From Streptomyces sioyaensis (GTDB lineage: Bacteria; Actinomycetota; Actinomycetes; Streptomycetales; Streptomycetaceae), in contig NZ_SDIF01000054.1 in the NCBI RefSeq assembly GCF_004122735.1, positions 1-44,492 of the forward strand: a DNA stretch of 44,492 nucleotides. Reading direction: 5' to 3'. Positions 17,312-25,140 of this stretch are shown here, piece after piece. How positions within the stretch are numbered: position 1 is the first letter of the stretch; every line of letters starts with the position of its first letter. Both the position numbers and the translations under genes were made by a program. A model generated the notes under the pieces. It was not told the origin of the DNA. It did no database searches and saw only the letters and a program-made list of their open reading frames with translations.

Positions 17312-18060
17312 CACACCCTCCCTTCCGTACTGGCCAGGATCTCGGCGATATGCACCGGGCGGACCGCCGCACCCTGCCGGGTGAGGGTGGTCCCGAGGTG
17401 CAGCAGACAGGAGTTGTCGACCGTACACAGGGCCTCGGCGCCGGTCGCGACGACATTGCGGACCTTGTCGGCGCCCATCGCCGCCGAGACCGCCGCGTTC
17501 TTCACCGCGAAGGTGCCGCCGAACCCGCAGCACTCCTCGGCGCCCGGCAACTCCCGCAGCTCCAGCCCCCTGACCCGCTCCAGCAGCCGCCGCGGCCGGT
17601 CACCCAGCCCCAGCATCCGCAGGCCGTGACAGGTGGGGTGATAGGTGACGGTATGCGGGTAGTAGGCGCCGACGTCCTCCACCTTCAGCACGTCCACCAG
17701 GAACTCCGTCAGCTCGTAGGTCTTGGGCACCGCGGCCGCCGCCGCGTCGGCAAGCTCCCGGCCGCGCCCCTCGGCGGCCGCCTTCGCACCGATCCGCGGG
17801 TAGTTGTCCCGCACCATCGCGGCACAGGACCCGGACGGGGTGACGACATGGTCGAAGTCGCGGAACACCCGGTCGAAACGGCGCACCAGCGGTTCGGTCG
17901 CGTGCCGGTATCCGGTGTTGAACTGGGGCTGGCCACAGCAGCTCTGTCCGTCGGGGAAGCCGACCTCCACCCCCAGCCGTTCCAGCAGCGCCACCACCGC
18001 CTGCCCCGTCCGTGGATGGAGCAGGTCGTTGATACAGGTGACGAACAGTGCTACGCGCAC
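17308..18060 (-). CDS. lutA: LutA-type lactate utilisation protein (CCG domains)
   Basis: The 250-aa product has two cysteine-rich CCG domains, SCCGQPQ (about 41) and ECCGFGGTFAVKN (about 174). These are typical of LutA/LldE and heterodisulfide-reductase-like subunits. It is the first gene of lutABC, with a GTG start at 18060 and AAAGGAG about 10 nt upstream. It is divergent from the permease gene at 18184, and both promoters must lie in the 123-bp gap. No GntR or LacI regulator lies next to it, so its inducer-responsive control is not visible in this window. Confidence 0.93.
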   Translation of the reverse strand: MRVALFVTCINDLLHPRTGQAVVALLERLGVEVGFPDGQSCCGQPQFNTGYRHATEPLVRRFDRVFRDFDHVVTPSGSCAAMVRDNYPRIGAKAAAEGRGRELADAAAAAVPKTYELTEFLVDVLKVEDVGAYYPHTVTYHPTCHGLRMLGLGDRPRRLLERVRGLELRELPGAEECCGFGGTFAVKNAAVSAAMGADKVRNVVATGAEALCTVDNSCLLHLGTTLTRQGAAVRPVHIAEILASTEGRVW

Positions 18061-18183
18061 GGTGCCCTCTCCTTTCGGCCGCCCTGGGCCCCTGGCGGCC
18101 CGCCGCTTCCGCGGTACATGATCACCTGTCGGCTCATCCTGCCCCAGCGGCAGGCCCAGGAGAAGAACCCGGAGCGGAGGACC

Positions 18184-19485
18184 ATGTCGAACGCCGAATA
18201 CATAGCCGAGGACCGGGCACCCGGCGACGCCCGCCCGCCGTCGCGGCTACGTCAGCTGGCCGCAGCCTCCATCGGCAACGCCGTCGAGTGGTACGACTGG
18301 TACGCGTACTCCTTCCTCGCCGTCTACTTCGCCGACCAGGTCTTCCCGCACGGCGCCGGCAACTCCCTGGTGCCCCTGCTGTCGACGTTCGCCGTCTTCG
18401 CGGTCGGCTTCTTCATGCGGCCGGTCGGCGGACTGCTGATGGGCGCGCTCGCCGACCGTCGCGGCCGGCGGACCGCACTGACCCTCACCATCCTGCTCAT
18501 GGGCGGCGGCAGTCTGCTGGTCGCGCTCACCCCCACCTACGCGGCCACCGGAGTGCTGGCCCCGGTCGTCCTGGTCCTCGCCCGCCTGGTCCAGGGACTG
18601 TCGGTGGGCGGCGAGTTCGCGGCCTCCACCACCTTCCTCGTCGAATCGGCGGGGCCCGGCCGGCGCGGGCTGTTCGCCAGCTTCCAGTACGTGTCCACGA
18701 CCGCCGGCCAGCTGCTGGCGTCCGGGACCGCCGCGCTGCTGGCGACGCTGCTCACCGAACGGCAGATGGGCCAGTGGGGCTGGCGGGTGGCGTTCCTCCT
18801 CGGAGCGCTGCTGAGCCTGCTGGGACTGTGGATCCGGCGCGGGGCCCAGGAGACCATCACCGAGCGGCGGGCCGCCGAGCGCCCCGGCCTCTTCGAGGCG
18901 CTGCGCCGCCACCCCCGCCAGTCGCTGCTCATCTGCGGCATCACCGCGGGCGGCACGCTCGCCTACTACACCTGGACGACCTATCTGCCCACCTACGCCC
19001 AGGTCAACGCCGGCTTCGACAAGGGCGATTCGCTCACCGTCGGCACCCTCTCGCTCGCCTTCTTCGCGCTGCTCCAGCCGCTCGGCGGGCTGCTCTCGGA
19101 CCGCATCGGCCGCAAACCGCTGCTGCTCGGATTCTCCCTGGGCTTCGCCGTACTGGCCGTACCGCTGCTGCACCTGGTCACCGACGCGTTCCTCTCGCTC
19201 CTGCTGGTGCAGTGCGCGGGCATGGTGCTGCTCACCGGCTACACCGCGATCGCCGCGGCCGTGAACGCCGAGGTGTTCCCCGCGCGGGTGCGCGCCGCCG
19301 GCATCGGCTTCCCCTACTCCCTCACCGTCGCCCTCTTCGGCGGCACCGCTCCCTACGTCGGCACGTGGTTCCGGCAGGCCGGCCACCCCGACCTCTTCCC
19401 CTGGTACGTGGCCGCCCTCTGCCTCGTCTCGTTCCTCGTCTACCTCACCCTCCCGGAAACCGCCCGACGGCCGCTGGACACCTAG
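18184..19485 (+). CDS. MFS metabolite:H+ symporter (MHS type), probable lactate/organic acid importer
   Basis: The 433-aa product has twelve predicted membrane helices and the MHS-subfamily N-terminus GNAVEWYDWYAYSFLAVYFADQVFP. The MFS loop motif reads GALADRRGRR and the helix-4 region reads LVQGLSVGGEFAASTTFLVE. A second-half motif, GGLLSDRIGRKPLL, is also present. The family (KgtP, ShiA, ProP-like) imports organic acids and zwitterions with protons. Being divergent from lutABC makes lactate or a related hydroxyacid the most likely substrate, in place of the LldP-type permease seen elsewhere. GGAGG lies immediately before the ATG. Confidence 0.88.
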   Translation: MSNAEYIAEDRAPGDARPPSRLRQLAAASIGNAVEWYDWYAYSFLAVYFADQVFPHGAGNSLVPLLSTFAVFAVGFFMRPVGGLLMGALADRRGRRTALTLTILLMGGGSLLVALTPTYAATGVLAPVVLVLARLVQGLSVGGEFAASTTFLVESAGPGRRGLFASFQYVSTTAGQLLASGTAALLATLLTERQMGQWGWRVAFLLGALLSLLGLWIRRGAQETITERRAAERPGLFEALRRHPRQSLLICGITAGGTLAYYTWTTYLPTYAQVNAGFDKGDSLTVGTLSLAFFALLQPLGGLLSDRIGRKPLLLGFSLGFAVLAVPLLHLVTDAFLSLLLVQCAGMVLLTGYTAIAAAVNAEVFPARVRAAGIGFPYSLTVALFGGTAPYVGTWFRQAGHPDLFPWYVAALCLVSFLVYLTLPETARRPLDT

Positions 19486-19562
19486 GGCCTGTTCGTTCTA
19501 CGCGGTTGCGCGCCGGACGGGAGCGTGGAACCCGCCCCGCCCCGGCCCGGTGGCACGCGAAG

Positions 19563-19596
19563 GCGCCGCCCCTCCAGGGGCAGGGAGGGGTGGCGC
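19563..19596. terminator. Hairpin between the permease gene and the 19-aa peptide gene
   Basis: GCGCCGCCCCTCC (19563-19575) pairs with GGAGGGGTGGCGC (19584-19596). This is a 13-bp stem with one G-U in the plus-strand RNA and an 8-nt loop. It lies 78 nt after the permease stop and 19 nt after the peptide gene's stop on the other strand. It can serve both, and is stronger on the plus strand. Confidence 0.75.
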
Positions 19597-19614
19597 ACTT
19601 CGGGGCGGGGTCGG

Positions 19615-19674
19615 TCAGACGAGCCACCCCACGAAGTGGAGGATGCTCGCGAGCAGGTTGGTGATGATGTTCAT
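19615..19674 (-). CDS. 19-residue amphipathic membrane-active peptide (novel small gene)
   Basis: The frame encodes MNIITNLLASILHFVGWLV and stop. GAAGGAG-type Shine-Dalgarno sequence ends 8 nt before the ATG, which is optimal. The peptide forms a near-ideal amphipathic helix: Asn2, Thr5, Asn6, Ser10, His13 and Gly16 lie on one side, and Ile, Leu, Phe, Trp and Val on the other. Net charge is low. It is flanked by hairpins on both sides (19563-19596 and 19885-19907), so it is an independent unit with about 200 bp of leader or promoter DNA. The size and character resemble phenol-soluble modulins and small type I toxins, but I recognise no named family. An in-frame extension to about 54 residues exists but lacks a start signal as good. 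Confidence 0.72.
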   Translation of the reverse strand: MNIITNLLASILHFVGWLV

Positions 19675-19884
19675 CGGGGCTACTCCTTCGGTGTGGGAGC
19701 CAACTCTCCGGTCCAGCAAGGGGTTTCGACCGGAGGCGCCGCAGTGGTCTGCAGCCCGCCGCTTGCGCCTCGACATCATTGCCCGTTGCGGTGAGTCAAT
19801 TGAATCCCTCAGCTTTGCGACCATGCGTGCCGGCGAACGCGTGCACCCGCGCCCGCGTGTTCCCATGGACGGGGCCTTTACGGG

Positions 19885-19907
19885 GCCCTGTGACGGCGGC
19901 ACAGGGC
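19885..19907 (-). terminator. Hairpin terminator after the flavin monooxygenase gene
   Basis: GCCCTGTG (19885-19892) and CACAGGGC (19900-19907) form a perfect 8-bp stem with a 7-nt loop. It lies 5 nt beyond the monooxygenase stop codon on the minus strand. Confidence 0.65.
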
Positions 19908-19912
19908 ACACT

Positions 19913-21031
19913 TCACGAGGCCAGACGTCCGGCCAAATCCGTCTCCCCATGGGCAGGTTGAGCCTCCCCGTCGAGCAGCCGGCGGATGTCGCGGACCGCG
20001 GCACGGCCCGCCCGGTTGGCGCCGATGGTGCTCGCCGACGGTCCGTAGCCGACGAGGTGCACCCGCGGATCGCGCAGGGTACGGGTGCCGTCCATCCGGA
20101 TCCCGCCGCCCGGCTCGCGCAGCCGCAGCGGGGCGAGATGGTCGAGCGCCGCACGAAAGCCCGTCGCGTACAGGAGCACATCGGCCTCGACCGTACGGCC
20201 GTCGGCCCAGACCACCCCACCGGGCGTGAGGCGCGCGAAGAGCGGCAGCCGTTCCAGCACGCCGCTCGCCCGGGCCCGCCGGACCGCCTCGGTCATCGGC
20301 AGCCCCGTCACGCTCACCACGCTCCGCGGCGGCAGCCCCTGCCGCACCCGCTGCTCCACCAGCGCGACCGCGGCCCGGCCCTGCTCCTCGCCGAACGGCC
20401 CCTCACGGAACACCGGGGGCCGGCGGGTCACCCACGTCGTGGCGGCCGCGACCGGCGCGATCTCCAGCAACTGCTGGACGGCCGACGTCCCGCCGCCCAC
20501 CACCACGACCCGCGCACCGCGGAAGTCCCCCGGCCCCTTGTACTGCGCACTGTGCAGCTGACGGCCGGCGAAGACGTCCTGTCCCGGAAACCGTGGCCAG
20601 AACGGCCGGTCCCAGGTCCCGGTCGCGTTGATCAGCGCCCGCGGTGCGTAAGCGCCCTCGGACGTCTCGACCAGCAGCCGATCGTCGGCGCCCGCCCGCA
20701 CCGCCGTCACGCTCACCGGCCGGTGCACCCGCAGCCCGAAGGTCTGCTCATAGCGGCCGAAGTACCCGCCGATCACCTCGGACGACGGGCGCTGCGGATC
20801 GGCGCCGGTCAGCTCCATGCCCGGCAGTGCGTGCATCCCGTGCACCTTGTCGTACGTCAGCGTGGGCCACCGGAACTGCCAGGCCCCGCCGGGGCGCGGG
20901 GAGTGATCGAGCACGACGAAGTCCCGGTCCGGAACCCAGCCGGCCCGCCGTAGATGGAAGGCCGCGGCCAGACCGGCCTGCCCGGCACCGATCACCACGA
21001 CCTCGACGTCACGCACCCCGAAGTGGTTCAT
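19913..21031 (-). CDS. NAD(P)/FAD-dependent monooxygenase-like oxidoreductase
   Basis: The 372-aa product is a two-dinucleotide-domain flavoprotein. The FAD site VVVIGAGQAGLAAAFHLRRAG is at about 11-31. The NADPH site VVVVGGGTSAVQQL is at about 170-183. A late YATGF motif (LLYATGFRAALDHL) is followed by the C-terminal FAD contact HLVGYGPSASTIGANRAG. The layout matches flavin-containing monooxygenase/CzcO-like proteins. The substrate cannot be read from the sequence. It is divergent from YjbQ across 61 bp. Confidence 0.87.
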   Translation of the reverse strand: MNHFGVRDVEVVVIGAGQAGLAAAFHLRRAGWVPDRDFVVLDHSPRPGGAWQFRWPTLTYDKVHGMHALPGMELTGADPQRPSSEVIGGYFGRYEQTFGLRVHRPVSVTAVRAGADDRLLVETSEGAYAPRALINATGTWDRPFWPRFPGQDVFAGRQLHSAQYKGPGDFRGARVVVVGGGTSAVQQLLEIAPVAAATTWVTRRPPVFREGPFGEEQGRAAVALVEQRVRQGLPPRSVVSVTGLPMTEAVRRARASGVLERLPLFARLTPGGVVWADGRTVEADVLLYATGFRAALDHLAPLRLREPGGGIRMDGTRTLRDPRVHLVGYGPSASTIGANRAGRAAVRDIRRLLDGEAQPAHGETDLAGRLAS

Positions 21032-21092
21032 GCTTCACCCAACCCGGGAGGCGCCGTATGTCTTCCCGGGGCGCCCGTACGAAAATGGCCGC

Positions 21093-21518
21093 ATGAGCGC
21101 CGCATTCACCACTCGCACCCTGGACATCACCACCGGCACGACCGAGACCGTCACCGACCTCACCGCCGACTGCGCCGAGTTCCTCCGAGAGCACGCGGAC
21201 GGCCGCGACGGCTTGCTGAACATCTTCGTGCCGCACGCCACAGCCGGCATCGCCGTACTGGAAACCGGCGCAGGCAGCGACGAAGACCTCCTGGCCACGC
21301 TCCACGACCTGCTGCCCGCCGACAACCGCTGGCGCCACCGCCACGGCAGCCCCGGCCACGGCCGCGACCACGTCCTGCCGGCCCTCGTCCCACCCCACGC
21401 CACCCTCCCGGTCGTGTCGGGCCGGATGGCACTGGGCACGTGGCAGTCGGTCTGCCTGGTCGACACCAATGTCGACAATGTCAACCGTCAGGTGCGGTTG
21501 AGTTTCCTTGGCCAGTGA
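21093..21518 (+). CDS. yjbQ: YjbQ/UPF0047 family protein
   Basis: The 141-aa product has the characteristic family blocks NIFVPHATAGIAVLE, GHGRDHVLPALVPPHATLPVV and GTWQSVCLVDTN. Members are small thiamine-phosphate-synthase-like trimers; weak TMP synthase activity has been reported, but the true role is unsettled. The ATG at 21093 has no clear Shine-Dalgarno and may be translated from a short or leaderless mRNA. It is divergent from the monooxygenase. Confidence 0.9.
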   Translation: MSAAFTTRTLDITTGTTETVTDLTADCAEFLREHADGRDGLLNIFVPHATAGIAVLETGAGSDEDLLATLHDLLPADNRWRHRHGSPGHGRDHVLPALVPPHATLPVVSGRMALGTWQSVCLVDTNVDNVNRQVRLSFLGQ

Positions 21519-21592
21519 GCTGCGACCACGACGACTGTGGGCGAAGTGGGGACATGTTCGGGTGCGACAACAACTGGGTGCCCGCCGTTTCT

Positions 21593-21608
21593 CACTCGCG
21601 TGCGGGTG
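21593..21608. promoter_or_regulatory. Near-palindrome upstream of the ParA-type gene
   Basis: CACTCGCGTGCGGGTG is a 16-bp palindrome with two wobble positions, 66 bp before the ParA-type start. A partition operator or parS-like site is possible, but only one copy is visible. The rest of the 155-bp gap shows nothing recognisable. Confidence 0.3.
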
Positions 21609-21673
21609 AACCACGAAGCCGCGTCCTCGTGTCGGCCAAAGCCGGATGAGCGTGCCCGTTATCGTCAGCTCTC

Positions 21674-22309
21674 GTGCCGTTGAGCTGTGCGTTTGTGAAT
21701 CTCAAGCCCGGCGTCGGAAAGACGACGAGTGCTGTGTGGCTGGCCCACGCGCTTCATGAGTCGGGACTGTCGCCGCTGCTGGTCGACGGTGACCCGGCCG
21801 CTTCCGCGCTGCGCTGGAGCGAGCTGGCCAGTGGCTTTCCGTTTCCGGTGATCGCCCTGCCGGTGGGGGACGTCCACCGTCGCGTGAACGACTTCCTCGG
21901 CGACCGACAGGCCGTCGTGCTCGATGCGCCCCAGCTGGAGGACCATCCCCGCATCACCCGCAGCATCATGAGGTACGCCGGCGAGTGGATCGTGCCCGTG
22001 ACCCCCGCCCCCATCGAACTGGACCGGATGGCACCCATCCTTACTGAGATGGCGGACGTGCAGTCCCTGCGTGCCGAACCCGCCCGCACGGCGGTCCTGC
22101 TCAATCGCACCAACCGTCCCGATGCCACGCGCACCGGGCCCGATGCCGACGCTCGTGAGGCACTCGGCGAGCGGGGTTTCGATGTGCTGGACACCCAGAT
22201 CGCGCGGCTCGACCTCTACGCCCAGTCTTTCGGGAACCCGGTCCAGGCCAAGGGCTCGGCGTACATGGACTTCGCGGAGGAACTGATCAAGCGTCAGGAT
22301 GAGGAATGA
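21674..22309 (+). CDS. ParA-family partition ATPase
   Basis: The 211-aa product has a deviant Walker A motif, LKPGVGKTTSAVWLAHAL (about 10-27), with the signature lysine. The switch region is LLVDGDPAASALRWSEL and a Walker B-like segment reads AVVLDAPQLEDHP. It is short and lacks an N-terminal HTH, like type Ib plasmid ParA proteins rather than chromosomal ParA. The GTG start has no strong ribosome site. The next gene overlaps by 4 bp (ATGA), as in plasmid parA-partner cassettes. No replication, transfer or integrase gene is nearby, so it may be a relic of an integrated plasmid or a domesticated positioning system. Confidence 0.85.
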   Translation: MPLSCAFVNLKPGVGKTTSAVWLAHALHESGLSPLLVDGDPAASALRWSELASGFPFPVIALPVGDVHRRVNDFLGDRQAVVLDAPQLEDHPRITRSIMRYAGEWIVPVTPAPIELDRMAPILTEMADVQSLRAEPARTAVLLNRTNRPDATRTGPDADAREALGERGFDVLDTQIARLDLYAQSFGNPVQAKGSAYMDFAEELIKRQDEE

Positions 22310-22596
22310 GCCAGCGCAAGGACAACTACCGCGCCGCATTGCGGCGCGAGCAGAATGTCTCGGCACCCCGGTCCGCCGATGTCACCAGGCTGAAGAGCAG
22401 ATACATCCGGGTGACCGTCGAGGTCGATCCCGACCTGCGAGGCGATCTGACGCGATGGATGGGACGGCCGGTCTCCTCGGTGGTGCTCGCCGGCGCGACC
22501 GTCCTGCGTACCCTGGCCGCCACCGCCGGCTGGGTCTCTCGGCCCGGACACCCGGCTGCGTCCGTCCCGCGTGAGGTTCCGGATTCGGGTCGCTGA
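22306..22596 (+). CDS. Small partner protein of the ParA-type ATPase
   Basis: The 96-aa product has a basic N-terminus (MSQRKDNYRAALRREQNV) and a central segment, VTRLKSRYIRVTVEVDPDLRGDLTRWM. The latter resembles the strand-plus-helix start of ribbon-helix-helix proteins. A hydrophobic helical segment follows. The ATGA overlap with the ParA-type gene and the size both suggest the DNA-binding adaptor (ParB/ParG-like) of a type Ib partition pair. No family is recognised with certainty. Confidence 0.7.
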   Translation: MSQRKDNYRAALRREQNVSAPRSADVTRLKSRYIRVTVEVDPDLRGDLTRWMGRPVSSVVLAGATVLRTLAATAGWVSRPGHPAASVPREVPDSGR

Positions 22597-22611
22597 CCGG
22601 GTGGCTCGCAC

Positions 22612-22627
22612 GGCAGGGCGCCCTGCC
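22612..22627. terminator. Perfect 16-bp palindrome after the partition pair
   Basis: GGCAGGGCGCCCTGCC lies 15 bp past the partner gene stop. It could be a terminator stem or a protein-binding site. Confidence 0.45.
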
Positions 22628-22935
22628 CGAGGTAGCCGTCACGCAGCGAAGACCCCCGGCCGTGCCAGGACCGATGCCGAGGCCGGCCCTGCCAAGGTTG
22701 GCCAAGGGGTGTCCCGTAATCCCTGGCGGGCGACGGCCCCCGGCAGGGTGAGCACGGCCCCACCTGCCGCGGCGTTCCGTTCCCTCACTGTCCGCGTTCA
22801 CCGCGCGATTCGCTGGTGTGGGCGAAGCGCCCCCCGGTGTTATTCAATGAAGTGTGTGGCCAAGGATCTCGGGGCCCGTCGCACGGGTCCGAGTACGGCC
22901 CCGGCGCTGTGCCGGGGATTGCTGAGAGAGCCGGC
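22628..22935. other. Intergenic leader of the phosphatase gene
   Basis: No gene is supported. The open frames here are Arg/Pro/Ala-rich in all phases. A locally AT-richer patch (GTTATTCAATGAAGTG, about 22839-22854) about 90 bp before the phosphatase start is the most promoter-like stretch. Confidence 0.4.
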
Positions 22936-25098
22936 ATGGACTCCACACCCTCTCGCTCGTCCTCTTCGGCGTTCGACCTGGTCAGCAGCGCCCTGGGACG
23001 CTACATCCCACGCCGCGGGGCGGCAGCGGCCGCCGGTCCCGCCGACGCGCAGGGCGACCGCACCACCCGCCAGCGCGTACCCGACAACCCGGCAGCCGGC
23101 CGTCAGGATCAGATCCTCGGCGCGGTCAACCTGGACCGGGATCTGAGCATCACCCGCTGCAATCTGGACGCCCCCGTGTTCGCGGGTCTGGACGCCGTGC
23201 CCGGGAGTCCCTTCGTCGATCTCCTGCCCCCGGGGGACGTACCGACGGTCACCCGGCGGTTGCGGCAGGTATTGGAGACCGGTGAGGCGCACGTCGCCCG
23301 GATTCAGCGCCTGCGGCGCGGCGACGGGTCGGAGCTGGTGGTCTCGATGAGCATCCTGCCCGCCGCGGTGCCTCAGGAGGGCCTGACCGTCTCCGTGATC
23401 GCCATGGCCAGGAGGCTGCACCTGTACGCCGCCGAGACCGCGATCGGCACCTCGCTGGACATCGGGGACACCGCGCAGTCCCTGGCGCAGTCCCTGCTGG
23501 CTTGGGGAGACGTGGCTGCCGTCGACCTCGACTTCGCCGTGTGGACGGGCGAGGGAGTCACCGGGCAGGGGCAGGGGCGCATCCGGCTGCGGCGGGCGGC
23601 CCTGGTGCCGGACCGGGCGTGGCCCGAGGGCTACGTGACTCCGGGCGGCGATCTTCCCAGCGACGCGAGTCGTCTGCTGGCGCAGGCGGTACGGCGGGAC
23701 GACGCTCCGCAGGCCATCGTCATACCCGACCGGGAGGCGGTCGAGCGGGTACTCGGCAGTCCACGGGTGATGCGTGCCCTGGTGCCCGGCGACCGGTCGG
23801 CGGGTGTGGCGTGCATACCGCTGGTCTTGGACGGCGCGCCGCCCGTCGTGCTGGGCGTGGCGGAGGTCTGGCGGCGGGCGGACTGCCCCTTCCGCGACAG
23901 CGAGCTGTTCGACCTGCAGGAACTGGTGGCCCGGACCGCCCATCACGTCGACCTGGCCCGTCAGCACCAGCGCGAGCACACGCAGGTGCTGGCGTTGCAG
24001 CGCCGGCTGCTGCCCCGGACCGGCGGCGACACCATCGAGATCGCCAGCGTTTACCAGCCCGCCACCCCGGACAGCGCGGGCGTCGGCGGTGACTGGGTGA
24101 ACAGCTTTCCGCTGCCGGACGGCCGTACCGCGCTGGTGGTCGGTGACGTCGTCGGGCACGGCCTGGGAGCCGCGGCGACCATGGGCCAGCTGAGCATGGA
24201 GGCCCGCGCGCTGCTGTCCGCGGGGCTCGCGCCCGACGAGGTACTGGAGCACCTGGACGAAACCGTGACGCTGATGGACGACGCGGAGTCCGGGCTGGCG
24301 GCCGGCTACAGCGCCCTCGGGTCGACCTGCTGCATCGCCCTCTACGACCCGGTCAGCCACCATGTGGCGCTGTCCAGCGCCGGCCACCTCCCTCCGGTCC
24401 TGGTCTCGCCGGACGGGCACGCGGGCCCGCTCACGGTCCGCCCGCACCCCGGCCTGGGCGCCGAGTTCGCGCTGCGGGAGCCGTTCGAGGTGCGCACGTT
24501 CGGCGCCCCCTCCGGCTCCCTGCTCGTCCTCTACACCGACGGCCTGGTGGAGGATCCGGACGTGTCGATCGACGAGGGCATCGGCAGGCTGGCGGACGCC
24601 GTGTCCAGGGTGCACCCCTGGGACGCCCTGCAGCAGGCCGCACGGCACGTCGTCTCCGCCCTGGCACCCGGGCGCCAGCGCGACGATGTGACCCTGCTGC
24701 TCGCGCGGATGGTCGGCTACCGCAAGGGGGACACCGAGACCTGGCGGCTGCCCGCCCGCGACGACGCCCCCGCCCGTGCCCGCGCGCAGGTCTCCGCGCT
24801 GCTGCGGCACTGGCGCATCAGGGACGACACCCGGGACAACGTGCTGCTGGTGGTCAGCGAGCTGGTCACGAACGCGGTGCGCTTCGCCACCGGTCCCCTC
24901 ACGGTACGGCTGATCAGGGCCGGTCACGGCCTGCTGTGCGAGGTGGGCGACACCGGCAACGGCAGGCCACGTCTGAGCCGGGGCGGCCTCTTCGACGACG
25001 GCGGTCGTGGCCTGCACATCGTGCACAGGCTCACCACCCGATGGGGGGTGCGGTGGACGGACACCGGCAAGGTGGTCTGGGCGGAAGTCGCGAGGTGA
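22936..25098 (+). CDS. PAS-GAF-PP2C phosphatase fused to an anti-sigma-type HATPase
   Basis: This 720-aa regulator has a PAS-like domain (about 59-157; GSPFVDLLPPGD) and a GAF-like domain (about 161-342). A SpoIIE/PP2C phosphatase domain follows (about 365-590), with metal-binding residues in GVGGDWVNSF, VVGDVVGHGLGAAATM, LYTDGLVE and DDVTLLLARM. A C-terminal RsbW-type HATPase domain (about 608-720) has VVSELVTNAVRFA and GDTGNGRPRL. Such proteins dephosphorylate anti-sigma-factor antagonists, and the kinase-like domain may rephosphorylate them or bind a sigma factor. No sigma, anti-sigma or STAS gene is adjacent, so the partner is unknown. GAGAGAG precedes the ATG at 22936. Confidence 0.9.
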   Translation: MDSTPSRSSSSAFDLVSSALGRYIPRRGAAAAAGPADAQGDRTTRQRVPDNPAAGRQDQILGAVNLDRDLSITRCNLDAPVFAGLDAVPGSPFVDLLPPGDVPTVTRRLRQVLETGEAHVARIQRLRRGDGSELVVSMSILPAAVPQEGLTVSVIAMARRLHLYAAETAIGTSLDIGDTAQSLAQSLLAWGDVAAVDLDFAVWTGEGVTGQGQGRIRLRRAALVPDRAWPEGYVTPGGDLPSDASRLLAQAVRRDDAPQAIVIPDREAVERVLGSPRVMRALVPGDRSAGVACIPLVLDGAPPVVLGVAEVWRRADCPFRDSELFDLQELVARTAHHVDLARQHQREHTQVLALQRRLLPRTGGDTIEIASVYQPATPDSAGVGGDWVNSFPLPDGRTALVVGDVVGHGLGAAATMGQLSMEARALLSAGLAPDEVLEHLDETVTLMDDAESGLAAGYSALGSTCCIALYDPVSHHVALSSAGHLPPVLVSPDGHAGPLTVRPHPGLGAEFALREPFEVRTFGAPSGSLLVLYTDGLVEDPDVSIDEGIGRLADAVSRVHPWDALQQAARHVVSALAPGRQRDDVTLLLARMVGYRKGDTETWRLPARDDAPARARAQVSALLRHWRIRDDTRDNVLLVVSELVTNAVRFATGPLTVRLIRAGHGLLCEVGDTGNGRPRLSRGGLFDDGGRGLHIVHRLTTRWGVRWTDTGKVVWAEVAR

Positions 25099-25140
25099 CG
25101 CGGACGGCCCGTTTGCCGGTACGGGTGGCGCGGGCTTGCG

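Noticed and set aside
19741..19800. Promoter for the 19-aa peptide (TTGACT on the minus strand at 19799-19794)
   Set aside because: No acceptable -10 box occurs at 16-18 bp, so the promoter is left unassigned.
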